Assembly (NCBI RefSeq): GCF_018614205.1 | Contig: NZ_JAGGOS010000070.1 | Location: 1 to 33,537, forward strand | Direction of reading: 5' to 3' | DNA: 33,537 bases | Origin: Streptomyces sp. ISL-36 | Lineage (GTDB): Bacteria; Actinomycetota; Actinomycetes; Streptomycetales; Streptomycetaceae | Position numbers and translations under genes: made by a program | Notes under the pieces: model-generated | What the model was told of the DNA's origin: nothing | Database searches by the model: none | Seen by the model: the letters and a program-made list of their open reading frames with translations, nothing else | In this document: one piece after another, positions 32,580 through 33,537 of the stretch | Numbering within the stretch: the first letter of the stretch is position 1 | Layout of the letters: each line of letters begins with the position of its first letter

Positions 32580-33101
32580 CTACGGGATGACGACGACGGG
32601 ACGCTGCGCGCGCTTGGCGAGCCGTCCGGCGACCGAGCCGAAGATCCGGCCGACGATGCCGTGCGTGGAGCCGACCACGATCGCGTCGGCCGAGTACTCC
32701 CGGCCGACCTCCTCCAGCTCATGACAGATGTCGCCGCCGCGCTCGACGAGGATCCAGGGGACCTCGGTGAGATAGTCGGCGCAGGCGAGCTCCAGGCCCA
32801 GCACCTCGGTGCGGTGGTCCGGCACGTCGACGAAGACCGGGGGCTCGCACCCCGCCCAGACGGTGGTGGGCAGGCGGTTGGCGACATGCACGATGATCAG
32901 GCCGGAGCCTGAGCGGCGGGCCATGCCGATGGCGTAGGCGAGGGCTCGCTCGCTGGAGGTCGAGCCGTCGAAACCGACGACCACTCCGTGCCGGAAGGCG
33001 GGATCACAGGAGTGACGTGGCTGTTCCACCGCGAGGGGGTCGACCGTGGAGTCGGCGACGCGCTTGCGGTCCGCGGGTTCGGAGAATTCGTGACCGGCCA
33101 T
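32580..33101 (-). CDS. Universal stress protein (UspA family)
   Basis: A 173-residue cytoplasmic protein with one Usp domain after an N-terminal extension of about 35 residues. VVVGFDGSTSSERALAYAIG (about 40-59) carries the Asp of the ATP-binding fold. IIVHVAN is the second strand, and DAIVVGSTHGIVGRIFGSVA the phosphate-binding loop, shorter than the canonical G-2x-G-9x-G spacing. It ends at PVVVIP, as typical for the family. Usp proteins bind ATP or respond to stress; no specific partner is indicated. ATG 33101 has only a weak ribosome site, so a start further in is possible. Confidence 0.88.
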   Translation of the reverse strand: MAGHEFSEPADRKRVADSTVDPLAVEQPRHSCDPAFRHGVVVGFDGSTSSERALAYAIGMARRSGSGLIIVHVANRLPTTVWAGCEPPVFVDVPDHRTEVLGLELACADYLTEVPWILVERGGDICHELEEVGREYSADAIVVGSTHGIVGRIFGSVAGRLAKRAQRPVVVIP

Positions 33102-33423
33102 CGGTGTCTCGGCGAAGAGGATCCTTGTGGGAAGGAACGGGGGACGAACAACGGTTGGCGGCGGAGCTGTGTCCGGGAATCATCTTCCCAAGCCCATACC
33201 CCCAAGGGTACGGCGACACTCCTCTCCTGCCCAGAGCCGCCCGTGCCGCGCACGCCGCTCGCACGGCGTTCCAGGGAGCATGCACGAGCCCGTCCCGTTA
33301 TGGCAATGCCGGTTGTGTCCTACAGGTGTCCGTACGGGGGCCGAACGGACGCTCCGCGCAGTGACCGGAACGTTCCGCTCCTCGTTCCCACAGGTCCACC
33401 CCACCGTCGCAGGGAGATCGCCC
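33102..33423. other. Intergenic region between divergent genes
   Basis: About 320 bases without a credible gene. It must hold the promoters of the universal stress gene (minus) and of the partial gene at the right edge (plus). I see no convincing operator, hairpin or -10/-35 pair. Confidence 0.5.
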
Positions 33424-33537
33424 GTGCCCGCACCAACGGCCACCGCCGCCCACACCTCCGCCCCCGCCTCCGTCCCCACCCCGGCACGCGGCCGGCGCCG
33501 CGCCCCGGGCCGGCCGTCGGCGGCGGAGCCCGCGGGG
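33424..33537 (+). CDS. 5' end of an unidentified gene running off the window
   Basis: GTG 33424 is preceded by AGGGAG with about eight-base spacing and opens a frame that continues to the last base. The 38 visible residues, beginning MPAPTATAAHTSAPASV, are rich in Ala, Pro, Thr and Arg and look like a disordered N-terminal tail. No domain is visible, so no function can be assigned. Confidence 0.55.
   Translation, partial: MPAPTATAAHTSAPASVPTPARGRRRAPGRPSAAEPAG

Overview
The window is high-GC actinobacterial DNA that looks like a Streptomyces chromosome. The signs are strong G/C third-position bias, many GTG/TTG starts with 4-14 nt gene overlaps, two DmdR/IdeR-type iron boxes, a DasR-like site, WhiJ/DUF397 regulators and a complete desferrioxamine gene set. 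From memory of S. coelicolor, the order acyl-CoA dehydrogenase, thioesterase, tetR, accD, accA, hmgL, acdH, desEF, desABCD, GH20 hexosaminidase, glmS is a conserved core block (around SCO2774-SCO2789). Here two accessory segments interrupt it.

Layout. 1-753: the C-terminal part of an exported or membrane-anchored protein. 881-2899: acyl-CoA dehydrogenase and TesB thioesterase, directly abutting. 2906-3854: a CDF metal exporter whose start codon lies inside a 35-bp palindrome, followed by a convergent phosphatase-family gene. 4754-11066: a TetR repressor divergent from a leucine/acyl-CoA operon (methylcrotonyl-CoA carboxylase beta and alpha subunits, HMG-CoA lyase, acyl-CoA dehydrogenase), with two GTTAA-N6-TTAAC-type operators in between. 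11067-16743: accessory segment 1, holding an AfsR/NB-ARC-like pseudogene, an FG-GAP fragment, an intact secreted EEP-nuclease/FG-GAP protein, and a WhiJ-type regulator with DUF397 and ATPase partners.

16750-23950: the iron-regulated desferrioxamine system. desE and desF (siderophore binding and iron release) sit behind one iron box, and desABCD (cadaverine formation, N-hydroxylation, acylation, NIS condensation) behind a second. 24022-27478: accessory segment 2, a compact uncharacterised locus. An XRE/DUF5753 regulator is divergent from a 150-aa protein, a 33-aa single-membrane-span micropeptide, a 77-aa DUF397-like mini-protein, a JmjC/cupin Fe(II) oxygenase and a 135-aa protein, with hairpins on both sides of the mini-protein gene. 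This is the best candidate here for an undescribed system.

27494-31570: amino-sugar genes, namely an exported GH20 beta-N-acetylhexosaminidase with a DasR-like site upstream, a conserved 114-aa protein, and glmS with a U-tract terminator. A 68-bp tandem duplication follows. The window ends with a YaaH/SatP-family membrane protein, a universal stress protein and the first codons of an unidentified gene.
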